DNA of 64,000 nucleotides. It comes from an uncultured Bacilli bacterium (GTDB taxonomy: Bacteria; Bacillota_I; Bacilli_A; RF39; UBA660). Both the position numbers and the translations under genes were made by a program. The notes beneath the pieces are model-generated. The model was not told the origin of the DNA. It searched no databases and saw only the letters and a program-made list of their open reading frames with translations. Each line of letters starts with the position of its first letter. Within the stretch, counting starts at the first letter, position 1. Below are positions 33,249-42,119 of this stretch, in pieces. The stretch is taken from NCBI GenBank assembly GCA_934096705.1, contig CAKOMR010000001.1, positions 113,036 through 177,035 of the forward strand. Direction: 5' to 3'.

Positions 33249-34754
33249 ATGAGTTTTAGTGAAAAACTTATAAAATTAAGAAAAGAAAATAAATTGTCGC
33301 AAGAAATGCTAGCAGATAAACTTGATGTGTCAAGACAATCTGTAAGCAAATGGGAAAGTGGACAAACATATCCAGAAATGGATAAATTGCTTGCTATGTG
33401 TAAGATATTTAATGTAACTCTCGAAGAACTTACAAATGATGAAATTGGTGTGTTAAATGCTGAAAATAGAAATACACAGAATGTTATCGAAAGTTTCTTT
33501 AGTTTTATCAAAAAAACATATAATTTTTTAATTAGTAATAGTTTTAATGAAAATATGAAATGCTTTTTGATTATGACGTTTGTGTTTTTTGCTCTCCTTT
33601 TTTGTAAAATTCCAATTAATCTTATTGAAAACCAAATAAGAAATCTTTTCACATCTATCGGAAATAATCATTTTATTATAGTATCTTCATTTTTAATTTT
33701 TGTTATTGAAGTGTTTTATATAGCTTTATTTATTATTGTATTTGTTTATATTTTTAAAATAGCATTTTTAGATAAGAAAAAAGATATAAAACCTATAGTA
33801 GAAAAAGAAATAAAAGAGGAAACTAAGATTGAGGAAATAAAAAAAGAAAAAAGAGAAAAGAATAGTAATTATTCATTTATAGATTTTTTATCAAAAATAG
33901 TTATATTTTTTATTAAGTTTATTATTGCATGTTTTACATTTCCATTTTTAATTACAATAATATTACTTTGTGCATTTTTATTCATTATATTATATTTAGT
34001 AATAAAAGGAATAAGTTTCTTTGGCGGATTTATAATGATTTTATCATTTATTATTTTAAATATCTTATTAGTAGAATTTTTATTTGATATTTTATTTAGC
34101 AAAAAAGTAGCCTTTAAAAGAATGCTTATAATTCTTATAGCATCTTTAGCATTTCTTGGAATTGGAGGTTCTATTGCTACTTTAGAGGTATCAAAAATAA
34201 AGTATTATAACAAAGTAAGTGATAAATATGAACTTAAAAATTATGATTATGATGTAAAAATGAATAATAATCTTGTTATTAAAACAAATTCTAAAAAAGA
34301 TTATTTTATAGATAATAATTTAAATGATATAAAAATAGTAGTATACACTTATCCAAAGTTTATTAATGTTAATACGAAAAGTGATGAAAATGTATTTTAT
34401 ATTAATTTAAAAGAATTTGAGGAACTTAATTTAAAAGATATAAGTGATGATGTATTAGAAAACTTAAAACATAATAAAGTATATAATTATGCATTTTATA
34501 GTAATTCTTATATAGGAATTTATGCAAATGAAAAAAATATTGAAAAACTAAAAGAGAATGAGGATAAATATAATAATGAATTAATTATAAAAAGTAATAA
34601 TGAAAATTTAAAAGCATGTTATGATAACTATGATGAAATAAATGATGCTTATTTAAAACTTCAGGAAAAATATGAAGATTTAAAAAAAGATAATGCTGAA
34701 TTAGAGGATAAAATATCTTATTATGAAAATTCACTTAAAGATATAATAAGATAA
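33249..34754 (+). CDS. XRE-family transcriptional regulator fused to a membrane and extracytoplasmic domain
   Basis: About 501 residues. The N-terminal helix-turn-helix (residues 1-60, LRKENKLSQEMLADKLDVSR then QSVSKWESGQTYPEMDKLL) is a Cro/CI-type DNA-binding domain. About six hydrophobic segments lie between residues 95 and 310, broken by a Lys/Glu-rich loop (KKDIKPIVEKEIKEETKIEE, about 178). The rest (about 310-500) is a soluble, Asp/Asn-rich domain ending in a coiled coil (LQEKYEDLKKDNAELEDKISY). This is a one-component membrane sensor in which the DNA-binding domain is tethered to the inner face of the membrane. ATG 33249 follows AGTGAGGTGA. Two operator-like repeats precede the gene. 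Confidence 0.82.
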   Translation: MSFSEKLIKLRKENKLSQEMLADKLDVSRQSVSKWESGQTYPEMDKLLAMCKIFNVTLEELTNDEIGVLNAENRNTQNVIESFFSFIKKTYNFLISNSFNENMKCFLIMTFVFFALLFCKIPINLIENQIRNLFTSIGNNHFIIVSSFLIFVIEVFYIALFIIVFVYIFKIAFLDKKKDIKPIVEKEIKEETKIEEIKKEKREKNSNYSFIDFLSKIVIFFIKFIIACFTFPFLITIILLCAFLFIILYLVIKGISFFGGFIMILSFIILNILLVEFLFDILFSKKVAFKRMLIILIASLAFLGIGGSIATLEVSKIKYYNKVSDKYELKNYDYDVKMNNNLVIKTNSKKDYFIDNNLNDIKIVVYTYPKFINVNTKSDENVFYINLKEFEELNLKDISDDVLENLKHNKVYNYAFYSNSYIGIYANEKNIEKLKENEDKYNNELIIKSNNENLKACYDNYDEINDAYLKLQEKYEDLKKDNAELEDKISYYENSLKDIIR

Positions 34755-34779
34755 TGTAAATAAATTGTTAAATAATCTT

Positions 34780-34806
34780 TTGAAAAATAAAAAGAGATGT
34801 TATACT
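34780..34806 (+). promoter_or_regulatory. Predicted promoter for deoD
   Basis: TATACT at 34801-34806 with TG at 34798-34799 (extended -10); a weak TTGAAA lies at 34780-34785 with a 15-base spacer. Confidence 0.5.
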
Positions 34807-34827
34807 TTTATCATAGGAGATGATAAA

Positions 34828-35565
34828 ATGTTTGTAGGAGAAAGTCCAATACACATAAAATGTGAAAAAGGCGATATTGCACCATTAGTACTTATGCCAG
34901 GAGATCCTTTAAGAGCAAAATATATTGCAGAAAACTTTTTAGAAGATGCAAAACTTGTAACTAGTGTAAGAAATATGCTTGGTTTTACGGGATATTATAA
35001 AGGTACAAGAGTAACTGTTATGGCAAGTGGTATGGGAATGCCCTCAATGAGTATTTATGCTTTTGAATTAATTCATTATTTTAATGTTAAAGCAATTATT
35101 CGTATAGGTACATGTGGAGTTGTTGATGAATCAGTTAAAATACCTGAACTTATTTTAGCAGATAAAATATTTAGTGAATCTAATTTTGCTTATTCATTTA
35201 ATGATTATGAAGGTCATACAGTAATGCCTTCGAGTGAACTTAATGAAAAAATTATTGAAACAGCTAAAGAAAAGGGTATAAATCTTCATATTGGTGCAAT
35301 TACTACAGCTGATGTGTTTGGACCTTATGTAGGCATGGATAGACTTTTAAAAAGAATACCTGAAGATATTCATCCTTTAGGTGAGGAAATGGAAGGTTTT
35401 GCATTATGCCATATTGCTAATTCAATGGGTATAAAAGCAAGTGTTATTGCAACTGCAGTTGATTCGAAATTTTCTGATGTTGTATTAACTCCTGAAGAAA
35501 GACAATGCTCTTTAAACGATATGATTACTTTAGCGTTAGATTCAATTATAAAAGTAGAAAATTAA
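34828..35565 (+). CDS. deoD: Purine nucleoside phosphorylase, DeoD type
   Basis: Hexameric enzyme of the PNP/UDP family that cleaves purine nucleosides with phosphate in the salvage pathway. Opening MFVGESPIHIKCEKGDIAPLVLMPGDPLRAKYIAENFL carries the phosphate-binding GDPLR; GMGMPSMSIYAFELI, IRIGTCGVV, the Glu of EEMEGFALCHIANS (ribose binding) and the catalytic Asp in AVDSKFSD are all present. About 245 residues, typical. ATG 34828 is preceded by AGGAGATGA; an in-frame upstream start at 34765 would include the promoter region and is rejected. Closed by a strong terminator. Confidence 0.95.
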   Translation: MFVGESPIHIKCEKGDIAPLVLMPGDPLRAKYIAENFLEDAKLVTSVRNMLGFTGYYKGTRVTVMASGMGMPSMSIYAFELIHYFNVKAIIRIGTCGVVDESVKIPELILADKIFSESNFAYSFNDYEGHTVMPSSELNEKIIETAKEKGINLHIGAITTADVFGPYVGMDRLLKRIPEDIHPLGEEMEGFALCHIANSMGIKASVIATAVDSKFSDVVLTPEERQCSLNDMITLALDSIIKVEN

Positions 35566-35576
35566 TTGATTAAAAT

Positions 35577-35612
35577 AAAATCTCGTTTTAAATAAAAAAT
35601 GAGATTTTTATT
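35577..35612 (+). terminator. Intrinsic terminator of deoD
   Basis: A long stem AAAATCTCGTTTT/AAAATGAGATTTT (with one G-U pair) followed by TTTATTT. Confidence 0.8.
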
Positions 35613-35655
35613 TGAAAATAGAATACTTATTTTTTAAAGTATATTCGGCATCAAA

Positions 35656-35683
35656 TTTTCTTAAAACATATACATTTAAGAAA
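35656..35683. repeat. Cassette 1, left inverted repeat
   Basis: Reads TTTTCTTAAA, centre ACATATACA, then TTTAAGAAA: two palindromic arms around an asymmetric centre, the usual design of a tyrosine-recombinase core site. Perfect reverse complement of 35979-36006. Confidence 0.8.
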
Positions 35684-35886
35684 AACCGTTTCCGTATTTT
35701 CGTATTATTACAAATTAATATTACCATATATTTTCGAAAATTTGTATAAATTCATAAAAAAATGTTAGAAATTATTATAAAATCATAAAATTTAGTAAAA
35801 AATATTCAAAAATTTTTAAAAAATTTTTAGTCAAAAAAATGGTCAAATATTTTTGACTTTTTTCTTTTAAATACTTAGAAAAATTA

Positions 35887-35915
35887 TTAACAATAAAAAC
35901 TTGCTTTTTTATAAT
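35887..35915 (+). promoter_or_regulatory. Promoter inside cassette 1, pointing at the surface-protein gene
   Basis: TTAACA at 35887-35892, exactly 17 bases, TATAAT at 35910-35915. The start would be near 35922, with a ~118-base leader crossing the right inverted repeat before the ATG at 36040. No comparably good promoter is seen pointing outward from the left end, so inversion should switch expression off. Confidence 0.5.
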
Positions 35916-35978
35916 TTCTAGTCAATTTTATTTTTAAAATTCTATTATTCCTCATATCTATGACCAAAAATAAAAAAA

Positions 35979-36006
35979 TTTCTTAAATGTATATGTTTTA
36001 AGAAAA
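35979..36006. repeat. Cassette 1, right inverted repeat
   Basis: Perfect reverse complement of 35656-35683, with centre TGTATATGT. It lies 33 bases upstream of the surface-protein ATG. Confidence 0.8.
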
Positions 36007-36039
36007 AGCAACCTCGTGTTTATGGGAAGAAGTATAGGT

Positions 36040-38463
36040 ATGAAAGATATAAATAAAAAGTATACAATTATTTTCATTTTATCAGTAGTTATGATGTCAT
36101 TTTTAGCATTAGCATCTTTTGCATTTTTAGGAAATTTTCAAAGAACACTAAATAATACAAATGTAAATATTTTAGCTCAAAATGTAAATAATACATATTT
36201 TAATGTAACAAATAATGTATCATTTTCTTTAGATGTAGACCCAACAAAGATGAATGAAACAAATAATGGAAATTATGTGGCAGAAAATACGGCAATACTC
36301 GATGTATCAATAAATCCAGCAACAGATGGCTTAAGTGTTAAATGTACTTATGATATCATATTTGAGTATGTTTCATCTTCGAATATATATGGGGTAAGTC
36401 CAACACCGGTAACAACAGGAGCAAGTAAAGAACTTACTTTGCAAGCAATTGGGCCAAACGGAACGAGTGATTATTTTGAAGAAAAGAACTTTAATTTAAC
36501 AAGTAGGAAAAAAACAATAGTAAGTGGGGCAGAGATAGTAAATTCAATAGCAGATATGCCAACGACTCATAGATGGAAATTTGTAAATAGATTTTATAAT
36601 CTAAATTTAGATCAATCAGCTCTAGCAAATAAATCATTTAAAGGAAAATATTATGTAGCAAATGTATCATGTGATAAATCTGAAGATAAGACGATTTATT
36701 CACTTGTAAAAAATAGATATAAAAATAATGATACATATGTAAAACTATATAGTGAGTCTGATGCAAGTACTTATGCAAATCCAGTATATTATTTCTCTGG
36801 TAATTATCAAGTTAATAATAATGTTTTATTTGCTGGATTCTGTTGGAATATGATTAGAACTACAGAAAATGGTGGAATAAAAATATTATATAATGGTGTT
36901 CCAAAGGATGAATATGATTCTATTTTACTTGAGCAAAATAATTATCAAAATTTAAACAATGATGCAATTTATCCATATACTTTTAATAGTGCAAATAAAA
37001 CATGGGTAAGCTCAAATAAAGCTAACAATACTGATGGAACAATATCATTTATTGTTCCAGAGAATGGAAATTATATATTACATTTTGATATATCAGCATT
37101 TTATAACGAAAATATTTATGCAACATTTTATAAAAATGACTTTGAATTAAAAAAAACATATGGAATTAATAATGGTGATATAGTATTAGAAAATTTAACT
37201 ACATCAGATATCATAAAAGTAGTTTACACAAAAAAGTACGCTTTGTCAGTTTCTGGTGATCGCGTAGTATTTAGTATAGGAAAATTTCTAGGTACTAAAC
37301 ATAAAACGTGTAATAATAGTGATTCTGACTCTATAATAGGAGAAAATAAATTTAATACTGAGTCAAATTCACTAGGAAACGTTGGTTACATGTATAATAA
37401 TAATTATGCATATTCTAATAAATGGTTAGTTACATATCAAAATATTGCTTATTTTGGAGGAACAAAAACTATTGGCAATTCTGCTTCTTGGGATGGTTCA
37501 AAATATATTATAAATAATGGCGATAGTATAAATGTTTCAAAAGATACTATAGAAAGTGTTGTTGGAAAATATACATGTACAAATACTGCTTGTACAGGGG
37601 TTAGATACATTAAGGCATATGATGGAAAATATGTATATTATATTGATTCTTGGAATGGTAAAATAAATACAAACTATGAAGATAAAAACTATATTTTTGG
37701 TGGCTCATTTGAAGTTATAAATGGTAATTTTGTTATGAAGGATACAATAACGATTAATTTAAATGATTGGCCAACAAAACATGATGATGTAAATAATCAT
37801 CACTATACATGTTTAAGCGATACTAATAAATGTCAAACTATTTATTATATTTTTTATGCAGATGGAGGACAAATTTTCTATATAAGCTTAAATGATGGTA
37901 AATCAATAGATATGGCAATAAATGAAATGCTATACTCAGAAAATGTTAATAAAAATGATTCAACTGTGAAAACTATAATTGATAATTGGTACAAAGATAA
38001 TTTAATATCATATACAGATAAACTTGAAGATGCAGTTTTTTGTAATAATCGTAAGATAAAGGATTATGGTGGTTGGGATCCAAATGGTGGTAATGTATCT
38101 AATGCATTATATTTTGAAGATAATACTAATACTTCGTTAATATGTGAGAACGATACTGATAGATTTATGGTTAGCAATCCCAAAGCCAAACTTACTTATC
38201 CGGTTGGACTATTGTCTGCACCAGAAACACGACTTTTTGGTGGTGATTCTGATTTTTATAATATTGGACGTTCATTTTGGCTATCATCACCCATTAGTTT
38301 AGTTTATGGATATATTTCTTCTGTAGGGAATATTAAATATATAACAATAGGTGGTGGAGGAACAACATCGTCTTTCGTTATAAGACCAGTAGTATCTTTA
38401 AAACCTAACACTGAATATACTTCAGGAGATGGCTCATATACAAGTCCTTATATTATAAATTAA
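36040..38463 (+). CDS. Large membrane-anchored surface protein downstream of invertible cassette 1
   Basis: 807 residues. One N-terminal hydrophobic segment (about 8-31, TIIFILSVVMMSFLALASFA) anchors or exports the protein, and the rest is Asn/Thr/Tyr-rich as in cell-surface proteins. A module around residues 245-280 (PVYYFSGNYQVNNNVLFAGFCWNMIRTTENGGIKILYNG, in part) and the C-terminal region SFWLSSPIS...FVIRPVVSLKPNTEYTSGDGSYTSPYIIN are also found, in diverged form, in the surface protein at 62312. The C-terminal part resembles DUF6273-like lectin/FGE-type modules. ATG 36040 is preceded by GGGAAGAA; an earlier GTG at 36016 lacks one. Expression is probably phase-variable through the upstream cassette. 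Confidence 0.8.
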   Translation: MKDINKKYTIIFILSVVMMSFLALASFAFLGNFQRTLNNTNVNILAQNVNNTYFNVTNNVSFSLDVDPTKMNETNNGNYVAENTAILDVSINPATDGLSVKCTYDIIFEYVSSSNIYGVSPTPVTTGASKELTLQAIGPNGTSDYFEEKNFNLTSRKKTIVSGAEIVNSIADMPTTHRWKFVNRFYNLNLDQSALANKSFKGKYYVANVSCDKSEDKTIYSLVKNRYKNNDTYVKLYSESDASTYANPVYYFSGNYQVNNNVLFAGFCWNMIRTTENGGIKILYNGVPKDEYDSILLEQNNYQNLNNDAIYPYTFNSANKTWVSSNKANNTDGTISFIVPENGNYILHFDISAFYNENIYATFYKNDFELKKTYGINNGDIVLENLTTSDIIKVVYTKKYALSVSGDRVVFSIGKFLGTKHKTCNNSDSDSIIGENKFNTESNSLGNVGYMYNNNYAYSNKWLVTYQNIAYFGGTKTIGNSASWDGSKYIINNGDSINVSKDTIESVVGKYTCTNTACTGVRYIKAYDGKYVYYIDSWNGKINTNYEDKNYIFGGSFEVINGNFVMKDTITINLNDWPTKHDDVNNHHYTCLSDTNKCQTIYYIFYADGGQIFYISLNDGKSIDMAINEMLYSENVNKNDSTVKTIIDNWYKDNLISYTDKLEDAVFCNNRKIKDYGGWDPNGGNVSNALYFEDNTNTSLICENDTDRFMVSNPKAKLTYPVGLLSAPETRLFGGDSDFYNIGRSFWLSSPISLVYGYISSVGNIKYITIGGGGTTSSFVIRPVVSLKPNTEYTSGDGSYTSPYIIN

Positions 38464-38465
38464 TT

Positions 38466-38494
38466 AATCACTTAAATATATAAGTGATTTTTTG
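38466..38494 (+). terminator. Intrinsic terminator of the surface-protein gene
   Basis: AATCACTTA/TAAGTGATT stem with a six-base loop followed by TTTTTT. Confidence 0.85.
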
Positions 38495-38498
38495 TGCA

Positions 38499-38532
38499 AT
38501 AAAAAAGTACTATGGGATTATTTCATAGTACT
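38499..38532 (-). terminator. Intrinsic terminator of the Cys-rich repeat protein gene
   Basis: On the minus strand AAGTACTATG (38532-38523) pairs with CATAGTACTT (38514-38505), followed by TTTTATT. It overlaps the 3' end of the gene and lies back-to-back with the plus-strand terminator. Confidence 0.82.
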
Positions 38533-40569
38533 TGGATCTTGACCATTATAGTCTTCGATTTCTACACATGTTGTAACATATGTTGCACGTCCAGTTCTTT
38601 GATATCCTGGAAGATATGTATCTTTACTATATTTATATTCTGGATTTGACCAAATAGGATTAGTAGTTTCTGTAGTTGTTCTATAACAAGTTGTACCATC
38701 TAAAGTATAACCATATGGACAACTATATCCAATAAATTTACTTTCTTCACGATAATAGCAAAGTGTTCCTTTAAGTGTTGCTTTTTCATCTTCACAGTAG
38801 TAAGTATCTGAACTTTTTACAAGTTTATAACATTTAGTTTTTTCTTTATCCCCCTCTTTAGTATAACCATCAGGACAATAATATACTTTTTCTGTAGTTG
38901 ATACTAAAGCTTTAGAAACTTTTAAGCACTTACCATTTGTTTCAGTAAATCCTGTAGGGCAAGAACTTTCAGTTTTCTTAATTAAATCAGTTTTCATGTA
39001 ACAATCATTACCATTTCTTGTATAACCTGCAGGACAATGACTATCACTTGAATAAATTAAATCAGTTTTCTTATAACATGTATTACCACTTCTTGTATAA
39101 CCAGAAGGACAGTAAGAATTTGATGATGTAGTAGGTCTAGTTGTAGTATAACAAGTATTTCCATCTTTAGTATAACCAGAAGGACAAGTATAAGTAGTAG
39201 AACCACCAATAGGGGTAGTGTAGATATAACATTTACCATTTTGAAGTGTTCCACTTGAACATGTATAAGAAACGGTTCTTCTATAAATAGCATAATTATA
39301 TGTTGTAACACCTTTAATAGTAGTTGTACCCATTAACACTTTCTTTTCTGTATCAGTTGTATAAGTACTTTCTTTTGTAGTAGTAGAGTATTCTCTTACA
39401 GGATTTCCCCATGAAGAATATGATTTATTCGGATCAGTAGTTTTATAACATGTAATGTTATCACCACTGCCACCCTTAGTATAACCAGAAGGACAAGACT
39501 TACCAGTTGTATTTTTTATAGGTTCAGTATATTTATAACATAAACCGTTTTTTAAAGTATAACCAGAAGGACAAGTTTCAGTGTTATCAGTAATTAAATC
39601 AGTATATTTGTAACATGCATTATTTTTCTTTTCATATCCAGCTGGACAATAACTTTCAGATTCTTTTATTAAATTAGTATGTTTGTAACAAGCGTTTCCT
39701 TCTCTTACATAACCATCAGGACAAGAAACTATTTCTTTAATGATTTTATCACTATATTCATAACAATAGTCACCCATTAAAGTACCTTTTTCACAGTATT
39801 TAGTTTCCTTACCACCAGAAATTAAATAATCAGTATATACTTTATGATATCCACCATCATTTTTCTTAGCATCAGTAACTTTTGTAGTTCCTTCAGACCA
39901 ATTTTCTTGAGCGTTTGTAGTATCATTAGTTACTCTTTGGCAAGTACCATTATTTAAAATATAACCTTCAGGACAAGTGATATTATATTTTACAAATTCG
40001 TAAGTATATTCAGTTGAACATTTTGTAGGAACTTCATAAATATTACAATTAATTTCGTCACCACAATCGCAACTTCCAGTTTGAATTAAATTGCTATTAT
40101 TGTCCTTTATAGTATCTTTAATATTTCCGTCTTCTTCTTTGATGATTTCACCATCATTATTTTTAATGATTGATTTGATACTTATTTTTTCAATCAAATT
40201 ATCAGATACATTTCCACATACTAGGTTTGATTTTACCTTATATTCATTATTTGCAGATCTTGTAGCAGAAATATAACTAAGATTTTCATCACAAGTAGTT
40301 TTACCATATTTAATTGTTTTTGATAAATCTTTTTCAATCATTTCATCTAAATAAATGATTGTTGTATCACCAACGTTTTCTGGTAAATTATCCTTAAAAT
40401 ATTCTTTAGCAGTTTCTTGCATTTTTTCAAGACTATCATTAAAACTATTATTTGCATTAATAGTACTATTATTTTTTGTAATTAACCAAAATATAATGAA
40501 GATAATAGCTACTAAAGCTAAAATACTTAATAATACATTTAAAATTTTCCCATTTTTATTATCTTTCAT
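38518..40569 (-). CDS. Cysteine-rich repeat surface protein, membrane anchored
   Basis: 683 residues. An N-terminal membrane segment (about 10-31, ILNVLLSILALVAIIFIIFWL) is followed by a ~150-residue pilin-like head containing a pair of Cys, then about 13-14 tandem repeats of ~20-50 residues built on CPxGYTxxGNTCYKxTDLI (about residues 190-660). Each repeat carries two cysteines, giving a rod likely stabilised by disulfides or metal, similar in spirit to EGF-like or protozoan variant surface proteins. Repeat number could vary by recombination. It ends with a Trp/Tyr-rich segment, not an LPxTG motif. Co-transcribed with the gene at 40582, 12 bases upstream. Confidence 0.8.
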   Translation of the reverse strand: MKDNKNGKILNVLLSILALVAIIFIIFWLITKNNSTINANNSFNDSLEKMQETAKEYFKDNLPENVGDTTIIYLDEMIEKDLSKTIKYGKTTCDENLSYISATRSANNEYKVKSNLVCGNVSDNLIEKISIKSIIKNNDGEIIKEEDGNIKDTIKDNNSNLIQTGSCDCGDEINCNIYEVPTKCSTEYTYEFVKYNITCPEGYILNNGTCQRVTNDTTNAQENWSEGTTKVTDAKKNDGGYHKVYTDYLISGGKETKYCEKGTLMGDYCYEYSDKIIKEIVSCPDGYVREGNACYKHTNLIKESESYCPAGYEKKNNACYKYTDLITDNTETCPSGYTLKNGLCYKYTEPIKNTTGKSCPSGYTKGGSGDNITCYKTTDPNKSYSSWGNPVREYSTTTKESTYTTDTEKKVLMGTTTIKGVTTYNYAIYRRTVSYTCSSGTLQNGKCYIYTTPIGGSTTYTCPSGYTKDGNTCYTTTRPTTSSNSYCPSGYTRSGNTCYKKTDLIYSSDSHCPAGYTRNGNDCYMKTDLIKKTESSCPTGFTETNGKCLKVSKALVSTTEKVYYCPDGYTKEGDKEKTKCYKLVKSSDTYYCEDEKATLKGTLCYYREESKFIGYSCPYGYTLDGTTCYRTTTETTNPIWSNPEYKYSKDTYLPGYQRTGRATYVTTCVEIEDYNGQDPSTMK

Positions 40570-40581
40570 AAATATATCCCC

Positions 40582-41988
40582 CTATCTAGAAAGTGATTTG
40601 TCAATCATAAATTCATCGGCATAAATAGAGTAGAATGAGTAATCTACATTACCAATAGATAAATGATTAATTAGTTCTTCGATACATATATAACCATAAG
40701 TTCCATCAATTGTATCACCTGTATAACCATCTGGAACTGAGCTGTTTTGTTGAACTTCTCCATAAGTTGGACCCCAACCATGATTTGTTGTTAAATTAAG
40801 TGATGCTTGCATATTTTCATTAAACATACCAAGCATTAAATAATATTGACTAAGAGGAGAAGATGGAGTAAGAGAAAATGATTCAAATTTTCTTGTAGTA
40901 ATTTCATTGAATAGTTTAGCGTATAAAACCTTTTGACTTTCATTTTCGTTATTTAGTTTCTTAGCACATAATTCATAAACTTTATATATGTTATAACCAT
41001 TATCTTCTTTTAAATCATCGAAGTTTGCTATATCAAGTTCATTACTAGTTATGCATTTAAGCATATCTTGAAGTTGAGCTTCAGTAATATAAATATCATC
41101 TTCTTTATTTTCAATGGTTACTTTATCTGTGCCTACATATTGAGTTAAAACACCTAAATCTTTATTTGCTTTATAAAGTTCCTCACGTGAAGCGAAAACT
41201 CGATTGTCTTCTAGTATATCAAAGTTTGCAAGTTTTAATGCTGTAATAATGTCTTCTTTAGATAAAGTATTTTCTGGAAGAGTAGCAAGAAGACTATCTG
41301 CATAATTAGAAAGCATTTCTTCATTATTAACATCTAGTGTAACTGTTTGCTCTTCAACTTCTGGTTTTTCAGTTTCATCAACTTTATTTGGAGCTTCAGG
41401 AATAATTATTTCTAATTCATCATCTTTTTTATCATTATCAATAACTTCCTCGATACCAGGAGTATTATCTACATCATTACCATTATTAATATTTTCAGCA
41501 ATACTTGCTTTTAAATTTCTATTTTCGTTTGCTAATGAAATAATAATTGATAAAGCGGCAACAGTAGCGGCACCTCCACCGAGTAAGCCTAGTAGTTTTT
41601 TGTTAATTTTTTTACCAGTAACTTCTTCATAATCTACATCTATTATATCTGGTTCTTTTTTCTTTGGTGGCACAACATATGTTGAAAGATTCATATTTTT
41701 AAATTCTGCTAGGCTATTAAGTATAGCAATTTCTTCACTTTTATTACTTACCTTTTCTCTAGCAAGATTTAATTTATAGTAAAGTTTTGAATATCCTTCA
41801 GCATAACTATTTAATAATTTAATATCATCGTCTTTTGCAGCAGAAACAATATTATAATGAGTTTTTGTTGCTTTTAATAAATCTAGTAAATTATTTTTAG
41901 TTCTTTCATTTAAATCTTGACGTTCTAATAAATTTTCGAGAATTTTTTGACACTCCTCGATAAGTGCTAGTAAATCACATTTTTTCAT
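40582..41988 (-). CDS. Single-pass membrane protein of unknown function
   Basis: Not recognised. About 468 residues: a helical cytoplasmic region (about 1-110, CQKILENLLERQDLNERTKN), then KKEPDIIDVDYEEVTGKK, one membrane segment (about 136-156, LLGLLGGGAATVAALSIIIS), an acidic linker (about 165-210) and a soluble helical outer domain to the end, including SLTPSSPLSQYYLMLGMF. No enzyme motif is visible. ATG 41988 follows a strong AAGGAGGG. First gene of a two-gene operon with the Cys-rich repeat protein, suggesting a role in its assembly or display; that is inference from position. Divergent from dnaE. Confidence 0.7.
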   Translation of the reverse strand: MKKCDLLALIEECQKILENLLERQDLNERTKNNLLDLLKATKTHYNIVSAAKDDDIKLLNSYAEGYSKLYYKLNLAREKVSNKSEEIAILNSLAEFKNMNLSTYVVPPKKKEPDIIDVDYEEVTGKKINKKLLGLLGGGAATVAALSIIISLANENRNLKASIAENINNGNDVDNTPGIEEVIDNDKKDDELEIIIPEAPNKVDETEKPEVEEQTVTLDVNNEEMLSNYADSLLATLPENTLSKEDIITALKLANFDILEDNRVFASREELYKANKDLGVLTQYVGTDKVTIENKEDDIYITEAQLQDMLKCITSNELDIANFDDLKEDNGYNIYKVYELCAKKLNNENESQKVLYAKLFNEITTRKFESFSLTPSSPLSQYYLMLGMFNENMQASLNLTTNHGWGPTYGEVQQNSSVPDGYTGDTIDGTYGYICIEELINHLSIGNVDYSFYSIYADEFMIDKSLSR

Positions 41989-42104
41989 AACCAAAACCCT
42001 CCTTTTTGATTAATTGCCGCTTATTCTAACATAAAAGTGTTAAAATGTCAAACTAAGTTTGCCATTATTTACTATAATTTTATATAGAATTTTAGAAATA
42101 TAAA

Positions 42105-42113
42105 TGTTAAAAT
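42105..42113 (+). promoter_or_regulatory. Extended -10 promoter of dnaE, leaderless transcript
   Basis: TGTTAAAAT (TG at 42105-42106, TAAAAT at 42108-42113) ends 6 bases before the dnaE ATG; no ribosome site is present. The -35 region is poor, as is usual with an extended -10. Confidence 0.5.
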
Positions 42114-42119
42114 GAATTT

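Larger units (their letters stand above)
35656..36006. other. Candidate invertible promoter cassette 1 (35566-36039 gap)
   Basis: The 474-bp gap between deoD and the surface-protein gene holds the deoD terminator and then this cassette: two perfect 28-bp inverted repeats (35656-35683 and 35979-36006) enclosing 295 bp of very AT-rich DNA. Inside are a hairpin (AGTCAAAAA/TTTTTGACT, 35829-35858, then T residues), a promoter facing the surface gene, and TTTCTAGTCAA. Related sequence lies at 63604-63952 in the same orientation, and homology extends outward on both sides (ATATTCGGnATCAAA on the left, TTTATGGGA on the right). Interpreted as a segment inverted by a site-specific recombinase. Confidence 0.65.

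Noticed and set aside
35656..36006. Riboswitch or long-range RNA stem formed by the 28-bp inverted repeats
   Set aside because: Not excluded, but the repeats are themselves two palindromic arms around an asymmetric centre, and the promoter lies between them, so the transcript would not contain the left repeat in the present orientation. A DNA inversion site explains more.
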